This document shows, one piece after another, positions 50,823-59,282 of a stretch of DNA of 64,000 bases. Positions within the stretch are counted from its first letter, which is position 1. Each line of letters starts with the position of its first letter. Location: positions 62,001 through 126,000 of the forward strand of contig JASTVH010000004.1 of the NCBI GenBank assembly GCA_042862465.1, given 5' to 3'. Both the position numbers and the translations under genes were made by a program. The notes beneath the pieces are model-generated. The model worked only from the letters and a program-made list of their open reading frames with translations, was not told where the DNA came from and ran no database searches. This DNA comes from JASTVH01 sp042862465. GTDB lineage: Bacteria > Pseudomonadota > Gammaproteobacteria > Pseudomonadales > Oleiphilaceae.

Positions 50823-50848
50823 TCGAGGCTATATATAGGGTGACCTCG
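50823..50848. promoter_or_regulatory. Palindromic divergent promoter, EncFtn / EamA
   Basis: TCGAGG (50823-50828) and CCTCGA (50843-50848) flank CTATATATAG (50829-50838), a palindrome that could be a -10 element in both directions. It lies 29 bp from the ferritin start and 78 bp from the transporter start, a good place for an operator. Confidence 0.45.
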
Positions 50849-50925
50849 AAAGAGTGGATCTTGTTTTCGGGTTTTCTTACGCTGACCTGCCACTGTTTTG
50901 AAGTCAATCACCGGAGGGCGCCAAA

Positions 50926-51825
50926 TTGAGCGATCAGCCCGTAAGAACGCGCCGCCAGGGCTTTTTGCTGACGGGCCTGGGAGTGCTGTTTCTCAGCCCC
51001 GATGGCCTGTTGGTGAAGATTACCGCGACCGATGGGCTGGTCTTCCTGTTCTGGCGCGGGGTCCTGCTGGCCCTGGCCCTGCTGGCGATTGGTCTGGGGC
51101 GCTATCGTCGCCGGTGGCCGGCTGAGTTGCGCCGTTGTGGCCGGCGCGGCTGGATCTGTGCCATCGGTTTCGCCGGCAGTACGCTCGGCTTTGTCATGGG
51201 TATGAAGCACACCGCCGCCGGCAACGTGCTGGTCATTCTCAATACGGCGCCGGTGATTGCTGCGGTTATGGCCTGGGCAATTTGGAACGAACGTTTGCCG
51301 CGGCGCACCTGGGGCGTGATTCTGGTCTGCGTGGGCGGTGCCGGGCTAATGGCCTGGAGTGAAATGGGCCGCGGCAACCCCTTGGGGCTGGTGATGGCTG
51401 CCGTCGCCGCCCTGTCCCTGGCCACCAACCTCAATGCCGCCCGCTCTCGGCCGGAAGCGGATATGAGCCTGATGCTCTTCATCGGCGCCGCGCTGGTGGC
51501 TATCGGCGCGGCCCTGATGGGCGGTGCCCGCTTTCCGGGCTGGCAGGACATGCGCTATATCCTGCTGCTCTGCCTGGTCTTCATGCCGGTCGCCTCGACC
51601 CTGATCCAGATCGGGCCGCGTTTTTTGCCAGCGGCAGAGGTGAGTCTGATGCTGTTGCTGGAGACGGTGATTGGCAGTTTTCTGGTGTGGCTGTTCCTGG
51701 GGGAAGTGCCGCCAACGCTGAGTATCTGGGGTGGTGGCGTCATCCTGGTGACCTTGGTCGCCAATGGGCTGTGGGAGGCGCATCTGGAGCGGCAGCGGCG
51801 TTATTGGATGTCGGCGCCGCCGTGA
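50926..51825 (+). CDS. EamA/DMT-family transporter
   Basis: 299 residues, ten membrane helices in two EamA repeats (GFLLTGLGVLFLSPDGLLVK and later GLVMAAVAALSLATNLNAARS). The TTG start at 50926 is well supported by GGAGGG 7 bases upstream. Substrate unknown; the family exports metabolites. It converges with the TauE/SafE gene, 4 bp apart. Confidence 0.9.
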   Translation: MSDQPVRTRRQGFLLTGLGVLFLSPDGLLVKITATDGLVFLFWRGVLLALALLAIGLGRYRRRWPAELRRCGRRGWICAIGFAGSTLGFVMGMKHTAAGNVLVILNTAPVIAAVMAWAIWNERLPRRTWGVILVCVGGAGLMAWSEMGRGNPLGLVMAAVAALSLATNLNAARSRPEADMSLMLFIGAALVAIGAALMGGARFPGWQDMRYILLLCLVFMPVASTLIQIGPRFLPAAEVSLMLLLETVIGSFLVWLFLGEVPPTLSIWGGGVILVTLVANGLWEAHLERQRRYWMSAPP

Positions 51826-51829
51826 GACC

Positions 51830-52597
51830 TCAACTCCCGGGCCACTCCATCACCGCCAACCAGGCCAGCCGCAACGCCAGCACCGTCAGCAACAGGTTAA
51901 ACGCCTGCCGAAAACGCCGGTCTCCCAGTCGCCTCAGCATGTGCAGACCCAGCCAGGTACCCAGCACGCCAAACAGGATCATGGCGCCAATAAAGGGCAG
52001 CCAGTCCCAGAGCACAAAGCCGAGGCTGCCGAAGACCAGCGCCTTGGGCGCGTGTTGCAGGGTCATGGCCACGGCGAAAGTGGAGACGGTGCGAAAGCGC
52101 TGCTGATGAATCTGCTTGATGAACGCGGCGACCAGCGGGCCGGTGGAGCCCACGAAGAGGCTGACGAAGGTGGTCAGAACGGCGGCGATGACAATGCCGG
52201 TGCGACCCAGGGCGCGCTTGGGCAGTGGCGGGCCCCAGCAGAGATAGAGGATGAAGGCGGCGATGGTCAGGTACCACAGGGGCGGCGGCAGGGCCACCAG
52301 AAACACGCTGCCTAACCAGGCGCCGGCGAGTACCCCGGGAAGGAAGAGGGCGATCACCCGCCAGTCCACCGCGCGCCAGGTCATGGCGGCGCGGCCGAAG
52401 TTGGAGCCGAGCTGAACCATGCCATGAACGGGAATGATGACCGCCGGCGGCAGCAGACTGGCCATGATGGCCAACAACATCACGCCGCCCCCGGCGCCAA
52501 GGCTGGCAGTGATGAACGAGGTGGCCGTGGAACAGACCAGCAGTAGGCCGGCCATCAGGGGTGTCAGGGCATCGGGTAACAGCATTTCCGGATTCAA
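51830..52597 (-). CDS. TauE/SafE-family permease
   Basis: 255 residues, seven or eight membrane helices. SFITASLGAGGGVMLLAIMASLLPP and VSLFVGSTGPLVAAF are the duplicated half-motifs of the family, which exports sulfur- or anion-type compounds. The TTG start at 52597 has GGGAG 7 bases upstream; the ATG at 52585 is an alternative. The larger open frame to 53356 is opposite the sirtuin gene and rejected. Confidence 0.85.
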   Translation of the reverse strand: MNPEMLLPDALTPLMAGLLLVCSTATSFITASLGAGGGVMLLAIMASLLPPAVIIPVHGMVQLGSNFGRAAMTWRAVDWRVIALFLPGVLAGAWLGSVFLVALPPPLWYLTIAAFILYLCWGPPLPKRALGRTGIVIAAVLTTFVSLFVGSTGPLVAAFIKQIHQQRFRTVSTFAVAMTLQHAPKALVFGSLGFVLWDWLPFIGAMILFGVLGTWLGLHMLRRLGDRRFRQAFNLLLTVLALRLAWLAVMEWPGS

Positions 52598-52699
52598 GTA
52601 GGTACTCCCGGCGCGCAGATCGTCGACGTACAGCGGTTCAACGTCGCGATCCTGAGTTGTTAGTATCAGCAGGATACATGAGCGAGACAGGATACCGGT

Positions 52700-53386
52700 A
52701 TGGCGGAACACATTGTGGTGCTCAGCGGCGCCGGCGTGAGCGCCGAAAGCGGACTCTCCACCTTTCGGGACCAGGGCGGGCTGTGGGAGAACGTCAGCGT
52801 GTATGACGTGGCCACACCGGAGGCTTTCGAGCGTGATCCGGAACAGGTGTTGCGTTTCTACAACGAGCGCCGCCGCCAGGTACGCGAGGCGCAACCCAAC
52901 GCTGCCCACCGGGCCCTGGCGGCGCTGGAAGCCCGCTACCGGGTCACGGTGATCACCCAGAACGTCGATGATCTCCACGAGCGTGCCGGCTCCAGTGACG
53001 TGGTCCATCTCCATGGCGAGCTCGACAAGGCCCGCAGTAGCACGGATGAAACCCTCATCTATGCCCTGGAAGGGCGGGATATCGCCCTCGGCGACTGTTG
53101 TGACAAAGGCAGCCAACTGCGGCCGCACGTGGTGTGGTTCGGCGAGCCGGTACCCATGATCGAGCGGGCGGCCGGGATTGTGGCTGGCGCGGACCGACTG
53201 CTGGTGGTCGGCACCTCCTTGCAGGTCTATCCGGCCGCCTCCCTGGTCGAAGTAGTGGACTTCGATGTGCCGATCACGGTGATCGATCCCCAGGCGCCAA
53301 CGCTCTACAACCAGGCGGAAATCATCCGCGAGAAGGCGAGTGTCGGTGTTCCGCAATGGGTGCAGCGCCTGGGCGTGGCGCCGTAA
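52700..53386 (+). CDS. cobB: NAD-dependent protein deacylase, sirtuin without zinc cysteines
   Basis: 228 residues. NAD-binding LSGAGVSAESGLSTFRD, TQNVDDLHERAG, catalytic His in HLHGEL, VVWFGE and GTSLQVYPAA are intact. The two CxxC pairs of the zinc module are missing (KARSSTDETL takes their place), as in a known subgroup of bacterial sirtuins. It removes acyl groups from lysines using NAD. Start ATG 52700. Divergent to the TauE/SafE gene. Confidence 0.9.
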   Translation: MAEHIVVLSGAGVSAESGLSTFRDQGGLWENVSVYDVATPEAFERDPEQVLRFYNERRRQVREAQPNAAHRALAALEARYRVTVITQNVDDLHERAGSSDVVHLHGELDKARSSTDETLIYALEGRDIALGDCCDKGSQLRPHVVWFGEPVPMIERAAGIVAGADRLLVVGTSLQVYPAASLVEVVDFDVPITVIDPQAPTLYNQAEIIREKASVGVPQWVQRLGVAP

Positions 53387-53418
53387 GGCCGCGAGTCCGA
53401 CTGTTTTACAATACTTTA

Positions 53419-53468
53419 CAATAGGGCAATTTTTAGCCTATTGTGCCTGAGGGTCAAAAAAATGACCC
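53419..53468. promoter_or_regulatory. Two hairpins before the 368-residue protein gene
   Basis: CAATAGG (53419-53425) with CCTATTG (53437-53443), and GGGTCA-A6-TGACCC (53451-53468). Two TTTACAATA direct repeats precede them. They may end sirtuin transcription or regulate the next gene; no T-run. Confidence 0.4.
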
Positions 53469-53522
53469 GCGTGTCACGACAACAACATTCACAAGAATCG
53501 ACACGTGCGAGGCACTTGAATC

Positions 53523-54629
53523 ATGAAACGATGGCTATGGGCCGGTGTGGGGCTGGTCTTCCTCTTTGGTGTGGGCGTCGCCTGGCTGCTGGCGTCTTCC
53601 AATTCCGTCGAGGTGGAAACCCGGGAGGTCACTCAGGCCGAACCCCCGGTACCTGCCAATGCGCCCGCCACGTCCCCCGCCGCCACCACCGGTGACGTTT
53701 CCCCTGCCAAGCAGAAGGCCCAGGCCGAGGCCCGTTGGCGGGCGCGTCTGTCCGGGGAGTTTCAGCGCGTGGCCGATATCTACGAGCAAAAAAGTCAGTT
53801 TCCCCCGTATTCCTTTCCCATCGGCGACGGTGATCTGCCGGCCTATCAATACAACCACTATGTTCCCGTCAATGTTCCCATGGATACGCCCGCCGGCAGC
53901 GTCCAGCTGCGGGTGGTGCTGGAAGAGCTGCATTTCCAGAAAGGCCAGCCGATCGTCGGCATGGTCGCCGTCAGCGGTGAAGCGGCCGGGCGGGCGGAGC
54001 TGGACGATGCACAGCTGATCAACCGCAACAACGAAGCCCTGATGTCCCAGGCGCTGCAGCCGGCCGGCGACCGCCAGTACAGCATCCTGCTGGAGCCTTC
54101 CGAAGCCCGGGCCCGGGACTGGCCGCGGGATCTGCTGGTGAAGGTGACCGGCCAGGTAGGCGGCAACCGGATCAGTGCGGTGGCGCCGGTGTTTTACGAG
54201 GCCCCGGTAGGGGAGGTCGACTCCGTGGGGGCGGCGGCTGTGGACGGCGCCCATCTGGTGATCCCGGTCTCGCTGGAACTGGCCGGCGAAGGGGACTATC
54301 GGATCTCCGGTAACCTCTATAGCGAAAGCGGGCAGCCCCTGGTGCATATCGAGCACGATGCCCGCCTGTCCAAATTCGATAATAAGACCAAGCTCAAGGT
54401 TCACCGGGCCGCCCTGGAAGCGGCCGGGGATCCCGGTCCCTACCAGCTCAAGGACCTGATGGTGCGCCAGCTGCCGGCCAAGCCCGGGGATGTGACCCGG
54501 TTCGGGCCGGTGGTGGACAAAGCCTTTGACGTGGACGGCTTTGCGTTCGATCGCTACGCCGACACGCCTTATGAAGACCCGTTGCGACAGGCGCGACTGG
54601 AGTTCCTGCGTAATGCCAGCGAACTCTGA
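53523..54629 (+). CDS. Membrane-anchored periplasmic protein of unknown function, paired with the hydrolase
   Basis: 368 residues: N-terminal anchor (5-25), a Pro/Ala/Thr-rich linker (to about 60), then a soluble part. Its middle is beta-rich with two repeats that look alike in layout (QLRVVLEELHFQKGQPIVG and IPVSLELAGEGDYRISGNL), and a conserved-looking PYSFPIGDGDLPAYQYNHYVPV. No family is recognised with confidence. It lies 99 bp upstream of a secreted lipase-like protein on the same strand, so it may help that enzyme fold, as lipase-specific foldases do, though it does not look like LifO. Confidence 0.65.
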   Translation: MKRWLWAGVGLVFLFGVGVAWLLASSNSVEVETREVTQAEPPVPANAPATSPAATTGDVSPAKQKAQAEARWRARLSGEFQRVADIYEQKSQFPPYSFPIGDGDLPAYQYNHYVPVNVPMDTPAGSVQLRVVLEELHFQKGQPIVGMVAVSGEAAGRAELDDAQLINRNNEALMSQALQPAGDRQYSILLEPSEARARDWPRDLLVKVTGQVGGNRISAVAPVFYEAPVGEVDSVGAAAVDGAHLVIPVSLELAGEGDYRISGNLYSESGQPLVHIEHDARLSKFDNKTKLKVHRAALEAAGDPGPYQLKDLMVRQLPAKPGDVTRFGPVVDKAFDVDGFAFDRYADTPYEDPLRQARLEFLRNASEL

Positions 54630-54640
54630 ACAACAACAAA

Positions 54641-54656
54641 GACCCGAAACCGGGTC
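54641..54656. terminator. Hairpin between the anchored protein and the hydrolase
   Basis: GACCCG-AAAC-CGGGTC (54641-54656), 12 bases after the stop codon; no T-run follows. Could lower read-through into the hydrolase gene. Confidence 0.4.
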
Positions 54657-54728
54657 ATGACAACGCGTCTCCTCAAGGATGAATGGTCTCCGCTATGGAC
54701 GGCGTCACTCACTTGAAGGGGAAAGACG

Positions 54729-55799
54729 ATGAAAAACAAGAAACTGAAGTTGCTTGGCCTGACACTCGCCATGGGTCTGGCGGGATCGGCCTCGGCCCAG
54801 CTGGCCGGCAAGAACGTGATCCTGATCCACGGTTTCCAGTCCGGGGACCTGTCGGATCCGCCGGCCAGCCAGCAGGAGGTGGAACAGCGTGGGGATGCCT
54901 ATTGGCAAGCCTTCTGGGCTTCCCGGGCGGAAGCGCGCATTGACTGGGCGAGTAATGAGCGGGTCGAAGGCGGTATTGCCCAGCGGGCATTCAATCAGCT
55001 CAAGACCATCTCTCAGAGTGGGCTGTGCAGCAGCGGCTGTGTGCTGGTGACGCATTCCACCGGCGACCTGGTGGGCCGCTATGTGGTCGACAATCAGGCC
55101 CGCTGGCTGTCCAATGCCGGCTACCAGCCGCTCAATATCCTGACGTCCCTGGACTTTGCCGGGGCCGGTGGGGGGACCGAGCTGGCGGATCTGGCGGTCA
55201 ACATTGCCTACTCCGACACCTGGTACAACTGGACCCTGAAGCAGGCGGTCAAGCTGTTTACCGGCATCGATCCGCAGCCCGGCAAGCTGGGCGTGGTCAA
55301 TGACCTGCAAACCACCGCGGCCCGCAATCTGGCCACGTCACCGAACGCCGTACCGCGTCTGCGGTTTGTGGGCGGCGGTAGCCAGAACGGTGGCATTACC
55401 AAGCCGTTCATCAAGGGCTCGGACGACGCCGTGGTGCCCCTGCATTCGGCCTGTGGTGCGGCGACGGCCGGCGCTTTCGACAGCTGCAGTTCCAGTGTGG
55501 CGCTGGATGGCAAGCGTACTTCCGTCAGTGCGCCGGGGTCGCTGTATTACAACCACTATCCGATTCTGATGGGGGCTGACGTCAACCACGGAGACGCCAT
55601 TAACACCAACACGGGCAACGCCCTGACGTATGCCAACAACAACCTGAGCTTCAATGGCATCAACGTGGACTTTGATACCTACACCTTCGAGAAGAAGCCC
55701 TGGTGGCAGTTCTGGGGCAGTGGTGACACCTACCAGCGTGTGCGCGATGGTGAGCAGTACAGTGTTTCCGGGATTGTCTATCAGACCCTGAATCACTGA
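54729..55799 (+). CDS. Secreted alpha/beta hydrolase (triacylglycerol lipase-like)
   Basis: 356 residues with a signal peptide ending GSASA-QLAG. NVILIHGFQSGD is the oxyanion strand, VTHSTGDLVGRY holds the nucleophile Ser, IKGSDDAVVPLHSACG supplies the Asp, and later HYPIL or NHGDAI the His. Two Cys pairs (CSSGC, and CGAATAGAFDSC) suggest disulfides. Acts outside the cell on esters or lipids. Different from the hydrolase at 24957 in sequence. A heptamer array starts 8 bases after the stop. It lies beside the 368-residue protein gene. Confidence 0.82.
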   Translation: MKNKKLKLLGLTLAMGLAGSASAQLAGKNVILIHGFQSGDLSDPPASQQEVEQRGDAYWQAFWASRAEARIDWASNERVEGGIAQRAFNQLKTISQSGLCSSGCVLVTHSTGDLVGRYVVDNQARWLSNAGYQPLNILTSLDFAGAGGGTELADLAVNIAYSDTWYNWTLKQAVKLFTGIDPQPGKLGVVNDLQTTAARNLATSPNAVPRLRFVGGGSQNGGITKPFIKGSDDAVVPLHSACGAATAGAFDSCSSSVALDGKRTSVSAPGSLYYNHYPILMGADVNHGDAINTNTGNALTYANNNLSFNGINVDFDTYTFEKKPWWQFWGSGDTYQRVRDGEQYSVSGIVYQTLNH

Positions 55800-55807
55800 T
55801 TGGTGAG

Positions 55808-55835
55808 CGTCGGACGTCTGAAGTCGGACGTCTGA
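55808..55835. repeat. Heptamer tandem repeat, four units
   Basis: Units CGTCGGA, CGTCTGA, AGTCGGA, CGTCTGA, starting 9 bases after the hydrolase stop; the unit type equals that at 31752 and 26066. Confidence 0.75.
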
Positions 55836-55978
55836 CGCTTCTCTACTCCGTATTTTACTCAGCCCCACCTGATCACTTGTTCCCGCCTTGGCTGCAAACA
55901 ACTATCATGGATGGCTGGCAACCTTGCCCGACTGACAGGGTGCGGCGCCACCACGCAATGATTGGGAAGCAGGCGACG

Positions 55979-56374
55979 ATGTTATTTGGTCCTCAGCACA
56001 GTATGGAAAGCCTTCTGCAGAAAGGGTGGGAGCGCCGGCCGCGGCGGCTGGAGCTGATGAGCATGATGGTGCGGAGCACGCCCCCACTCACGGTGACCGT
56101 CATCTTCGTGCTGCTAATCTCGCTGCTGTTGCAGGAACCCTTTACCTTTCTGGGCAGTGCCAGCATGATCCTGAAATTCCTGATCTTCGTCGGTGGCATC
56201 TGGGCCGGGATGCAGCTGGGTTTCACCCTGCAGCGGCTGATGGTCCTTCTGCTTAACCGGCGTATGCTGCGTCAGAATGGTGACTTGCGGGAAGCGGTTC
56301 GGGCACTGCGTGGTAAGGGGCTGTCCGAACGGGACGAACGCGAAATCATGCGGCGTCATCCGTTCGGAATATAG
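55979..56374 (+). CDS. Small membrane protein
   Basis: 131 residues from ATG 55979 (GGAAG 9 bases upstream). Two helices (about 37-55 and 62-82) and a basic C-terminal cytoplasmic region (RALRGKGLSERDEREIMRRH). No family recognised. An earlier in-frame ATG at 55958 cannot be excluded. It converges on the HDOD gene. Confidence 0.6.
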   Translation: MLFGPQHSMESLLQKGWERRPRRLELMSMMVRSTPPLTVTVIFVLLISLLLQEPFTFLGSASMILKFLIFVGGIWAGMQLGFTLQRLMVLLLNRRMLRQNGDLREAVRALRGKGLSERDEREIMRRHPFGI

Positions 56375-56399
56375 ATTCGGTGCAGATGCATAGCGCAGT

Positions 56400-57821
56400 C
56401 TAGCCTTTGCGCTCCGCCAGGTTGTTGAGACAGAGCTGGGCCTGCTGCACGAAGTGGGAGAACCCCAGGTACTGTTCGTCCGAAGGCGATACGAAGAGAT
56501 CGCCGTTGTCGGCGTAGACCAGCCCCACCACACGCTTGCCCACATAGAGCGGCCCGAACAGCCCGGGCTTGCGGCCGATATGGCGGTCGAAGCTCGGAAG
56601 GCTGCCGGTGGGGGCGTCCTTATCCGAAGCGCCGTTGAACTGTACACAGCGCCCCTGACTGGCGATCTGGGCGATAAAGCTGTCGCTGGACAGATCCACC
56701 TGGAACGTCTCTCGCCAGTGCTCCGTGCCCGGCCCCAGCAGTTTGCGGGGAATCAGTCGGGCGGTATTGCGGTCGCGCATCAGCAGGGCGCAGCGCTGCA
56801 TGCCCACCGCGCGCTGGATGCCTTCGACCACGGTCTGGAATACCAGATTGAGGTCGGGTTTTTCGGTGATCAGGGCCGACAGTTCACGCAGGATCTGTAG
56901 CTGCAGCATCGGGTCCCCGGCATTGGGTCGGGGTTCGCCTTCGATGGGGACGGAGTCTTCGTCCGGCAGTAGGGAGGTGATCTGGTTGAGGCCGTAATCC
57001 ACCGCCACCTTGGCCGCCTCCCGGGCGTTTTCGCGCACTTCCTTACGCAGGTCCTCCACCTTCTTTTTGGTATCCACCGCCAGGTCTTTCAGCGCCGCTT
57101 CTACATCGGGATTGTTCCAGCCCTTCTCCGCCGCCGCCACCAGGGTATGGGCGTGGCGTACCATGGCCACGGATTCCGAGCGGGGCTTGCCGGCGGAAAC
57201 CACATCCTTCAGGAAGGGGCCCAGACTCCAGGCATCGGCCAGTCCACGGTTGATGGACTTGAATGTCGTGCCGAGCACTTCGCGTTGCGCTTCCTGGGGC
57301 TCCAGGCGATGGAACGCCTCATCCAGGCGATCCGCTTCGGGGGCACGGCAGGCCCAGAAAGCCATTTCCCCGATCTCGCTGAGCAGGGCGCCGATAAAGA
57401 CTTCCTCGCGTTTGTGCTGATTGTTCTGGGGCAGCAGGCAGCGGGCCTGAACGCCGGCGTGAAGCGCTCGTGCCAGGCATTGCAGCAGCCTGCTGCGGGG
57501 ATTCTTGGTCAGGAGTGAATCAATGACCAGGGAGGAGATGGCCATGGCGCGCACGGAGTCGAAACCAATCAGGGTGATGGCCCGGCTGACGGTGCTCACG
57601 GGCATGCGGGACTGGTTGTAGAAGACCGTGTTGGAGAGCTTGAGGACCTGAGAGGTGAGGTCGGCGTCCTTGAGGATGACGTCGGCCAGCTGGTTGACCG
57701 TGCTGCTATTGCTGTCGGTCAGTTCGCTGATCTGTTGCAGGGTCTGGGCCAGCACCGGCAGCTCGACACTGCTGAGATAGGCGGTCCAGTCCTCTTTGCT
57801 GGCGGGTGCTTGGTCGGTCAT
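56400..57821 (-). CDS. HDOD-GAF signal transduction protein
   Basis: 473 residues from ATG 57821 (CAGGAG 6 bases upstream). HDOD domain at about 20-215: LPVLAQTLQQISEL, DADLTSQVLKLSNT, ISRAITLIGFDSVRAMAIS, EVFIGALLSEIGEMAF. After a charged helical linker (KKKVEDLRKEVRENAREAAK) a GAF domain follows (about 325-470). HDOD proteins often act in signal pathways of cyclic-di-GMP or chemotaxis without known catalysis. Two GGDEF genes are in the window. Confidence 0.88.
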   Translation of the reverse strand: MTDQAPASKEDWTAYLSSVELPVLAQTLQQISELTDSNSSTVNQLADVILKDADLTSQVLKLSNTVFYNQSRMPVSTVSRAITLIGFDSVRAMAISSLVIDSLLTKNPRSRLLQCLARALHAGVQARCLLPQNNQHKREEVFIGALLSEIGEMAFWACRAPEADRLDEAFHRLEPQEAQREVLGTTFKSINRGLADAWSLGPFLKDVVSAGKPRSESVAMVRHAHTLVAAAEKGWNNPDVEAALKDLAVDTKKKVEDLRKEVRENAREAAKVAVDYGLNQITSLLPDEDSVPIEGEPRPNAGDPMLQLQILRELSALITEKPDLNLVFQTVVEGIQRAVGMQRCALLMRDRNTARLIPRKLLGPGTEHWRETFQVDLSSDSFIAQIASQGRCVQFNGASDKDAPTGSLPSFDRHIGRKPGLFGPLYVGKRVVGLVYADNGDLFVSPSDEQYLGFSHFVQQAQLCLNNLAERKG

Positions 57822-57910
57822 GGCGCTCCTGGCGAGTCTGCGATGGGTCAATTTTCAGACTAACTATAGACCAGGGCGCCAATCGTGGGGGATTGTCTGC
57901 CTTGGGGTGT

Positions 57911-58042
57911 TCAGAGCACCGAAGTGAAGAAGACAATGCCCAATGCAATCCCGATCCCCATGGTAATCAACAGGAGATTGAGGTTCTTATAGTCGATACT
58001 GTCGCCGTGCTCGCCTGGAAGGGGGCGTTTGCCTGTGGTCAT
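57911..58042 (-). CDS. Small single-helix membrane protein (43 residues)
   Basis: Reads MTTGKRPLPGEHGDSIDYKN, then a hydrophobic stretch LNLLLITMGIGIALGIVFFT, ending SVL. A short N-terminal polar part and one membrane helix. AAGGAG lies 8 bases upstream of ATG 58042. It lies 90 bp upstream of the HDOD gene on the same strand. No family recognised; too short for the usual ORF cut-off. Confidence 0.6.
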   Translation of the reverse strand: MTTGKRPLPGEHGDSIDYKNLNLLLITMGIGIALGIVFFTSVL

Positions 58043-58342
58043 AGGTACTTCTCCTTAGGGTTGCTTTGCGCTAACCATACCCGAAGACGCGGGCGCTATT
58101 CCAGGCATTTGCGCTGTTTGCGTACAGTAACGATACGGAGCATTGCATTCACTCTTGTAAAACGCTTAACTAACCCTATATTTCAGTTTTGAACCTTCTG
58201 TGGTTGCTGTTCGTATGCTGCCATGGAGGTGTCATCCCCCCTTTATGTTTCGCGACTATGTTGGATGCAGGCGCAGTGAACCCTGTTGCATCCATGCCCT
58301 GAAAAACGTTGAAATCAAACAATATAAGGAAACGCCCTCGTT
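58043..58342. other. Divergent intergenic region before the H-NS-like gene
   Basis: 300 bp. GGATGCA (58263-58269) and TGCATCC (58287-58293) form an inverted repeat about 50 bp before the H-NS-like start. No clear promoter. Confidence 0.4.
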
Positions 58343-58675
58343 ATGCCCCATACTGCAGTTAACGAAAAGGCGCTGGAACAATTGTTATCGAAGGAGCTGC
58401 AGGCATTGGACGCCAGAAAAGGATCCGATGAGGATGCCGACTTCAGGAAAGCCCTGGAACAATTGATGGAGGACTATGGGCTGTCTGCCCGGGATGTGGC
58501 CGACATCCTCCGGTCCAAGCAGCGGACGGAGCGCGCACGGGAAGCCAAGCTCAAGGTGTTCCGCAACCCCTACACCAAGGAAACCGTCCGCACCTACGGC
58601 TACAATCACGCCACGCTCAACGAATGGCGCCGCCGCCACGGTCGCATCATGGTGCAGTCCTGGCGGATTCGCTAA
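58343..58675 (+). CDS. MvaT-family H-NS-like nucleoid protein
   Basis: 110 residues: an N-terminal coiled helix (LEQLLSKELQALDARK) and a C-terminal AT-rich-DNA-binding domain KVFRNPYTKETVRTYGYNHA with TLNEWRRRHG, which corresponds to the MvaT end (Y-NPHTGE-IET-GGNH-TLKEW). It should bind AT-rich, often horizontally acquired DNA, and repress it. Weak ribosome site (AAGGA, 12 bases upstream). A terminator-like hairpin follows. Confidence 0.78.
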   Translation: MPHTAVNEKALEQLLSKELQALDARKGSDEDADFRKALEQLMEDYGLSARDVADILRSKQRTERAREAKLKVFRNPYTKETVRTYGYNHATLNEWRRRHGRIMVQSWRIR

Positions 58676-58703
58676 GCGGTCTCTCGCAACGGTGAAGACC
58701 GCT
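58675..58703. terminator. Hairpin after the H-NS-like gene
   Basis: AGCGGTCT (58675-58682) is exactly complementary to AGACCGCT (58696-58703), starting at the stop codon, between convergent genes. No T-run. Confidence 0.45.
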
Positions 58704-58724
58704 CCCGCCTGAGCCCGTGAGGCG

Positions 58725-59282
58725 TCAATGCAGCGTACTGCGCTGCTGCCTGCGGTATTCCGGGACGTGTTCGAGTTGGCTCGATACCGTATCCAGCAGC
58801 TCCTGATACATTTCCGACTGCCGGAACGCATCGGTGGTGGGGGCAAACACGTTCCCCAGGGCCGGTGACATGGCCGGCTCGTTTTCCGGCTCGGTATCCC
58901 AGCGCAAACCTTCCAGTTCACTCAAGTGGGTCACCACGCCGCTCGTGGCGTCGCGGCGCTGCTCGTAGGCCCGGTAGTGGGTACGATTCGGGGTGGCCAC
59001 CTGGACCACAAGGGTGTCGAGGGATTCATCGTCGCCCCCGCGGTTGACTGTCGTCCACGCGGAGAAATACAGCAGCACCGCCTTGGCTTCGAGTTCTTCA
59101 CGGATGGCCCTGACGGCATCCTGCCAGCTGTCGGGATCTTCCACGTCCTCGTCCCTGAGACCGGCGAGCAGAAGCTGGACCGTGCGGCCCTGTCCCAGAA
59201 TGACGGCCGTAGGGGGGACGTCATATTCGCCCAGGATCCCGGCATGAGCCATGGTCAGTGCGTCTTCAACCCATTTATTCAT
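58725..59282 (-). CDS. Hypothetical cytosolic protein
   Basis: 185 residues. MNKWVEDALTMAHAGILGEY and TAVILGQGRTVQLLLAG precede a middle with VLLYFSAWTTVNRGGDDESL and LVVQVATPNRTHYRAYEQRR; mixed alpha/beta, no membrane part, acidic. Not recognised. GGGAGG sits 6 bases before ATG 59282, so the start is secure. Convergent with the H-NS-like gene. Confidence 0.7.
   Translation of the reverse strand: MNKWVEDALTMAHAGILGEYDVPPTAVILGQGRTVQLLLAGLRDEDVEDPDSWQDAVRAIREELEAKAVLLYFSAWTTVNRGGDDESLDTLVVQVATPNRTHYRAYEQRRDATSGVVTHLSELEGLRWDTEPENEPAMSPALGNVFAPTTDAFRQSEMYQELLDTVSSQLEHVPEYRRQQRSTLH

Noticed and set aside
52598..53356. N-terminal extension of the TauE/SafE frame
   Set aside because: It lies opposite the sirtuin gene; the permease begins at its first helix, with a TTG start and a good ribosome site at 52597.
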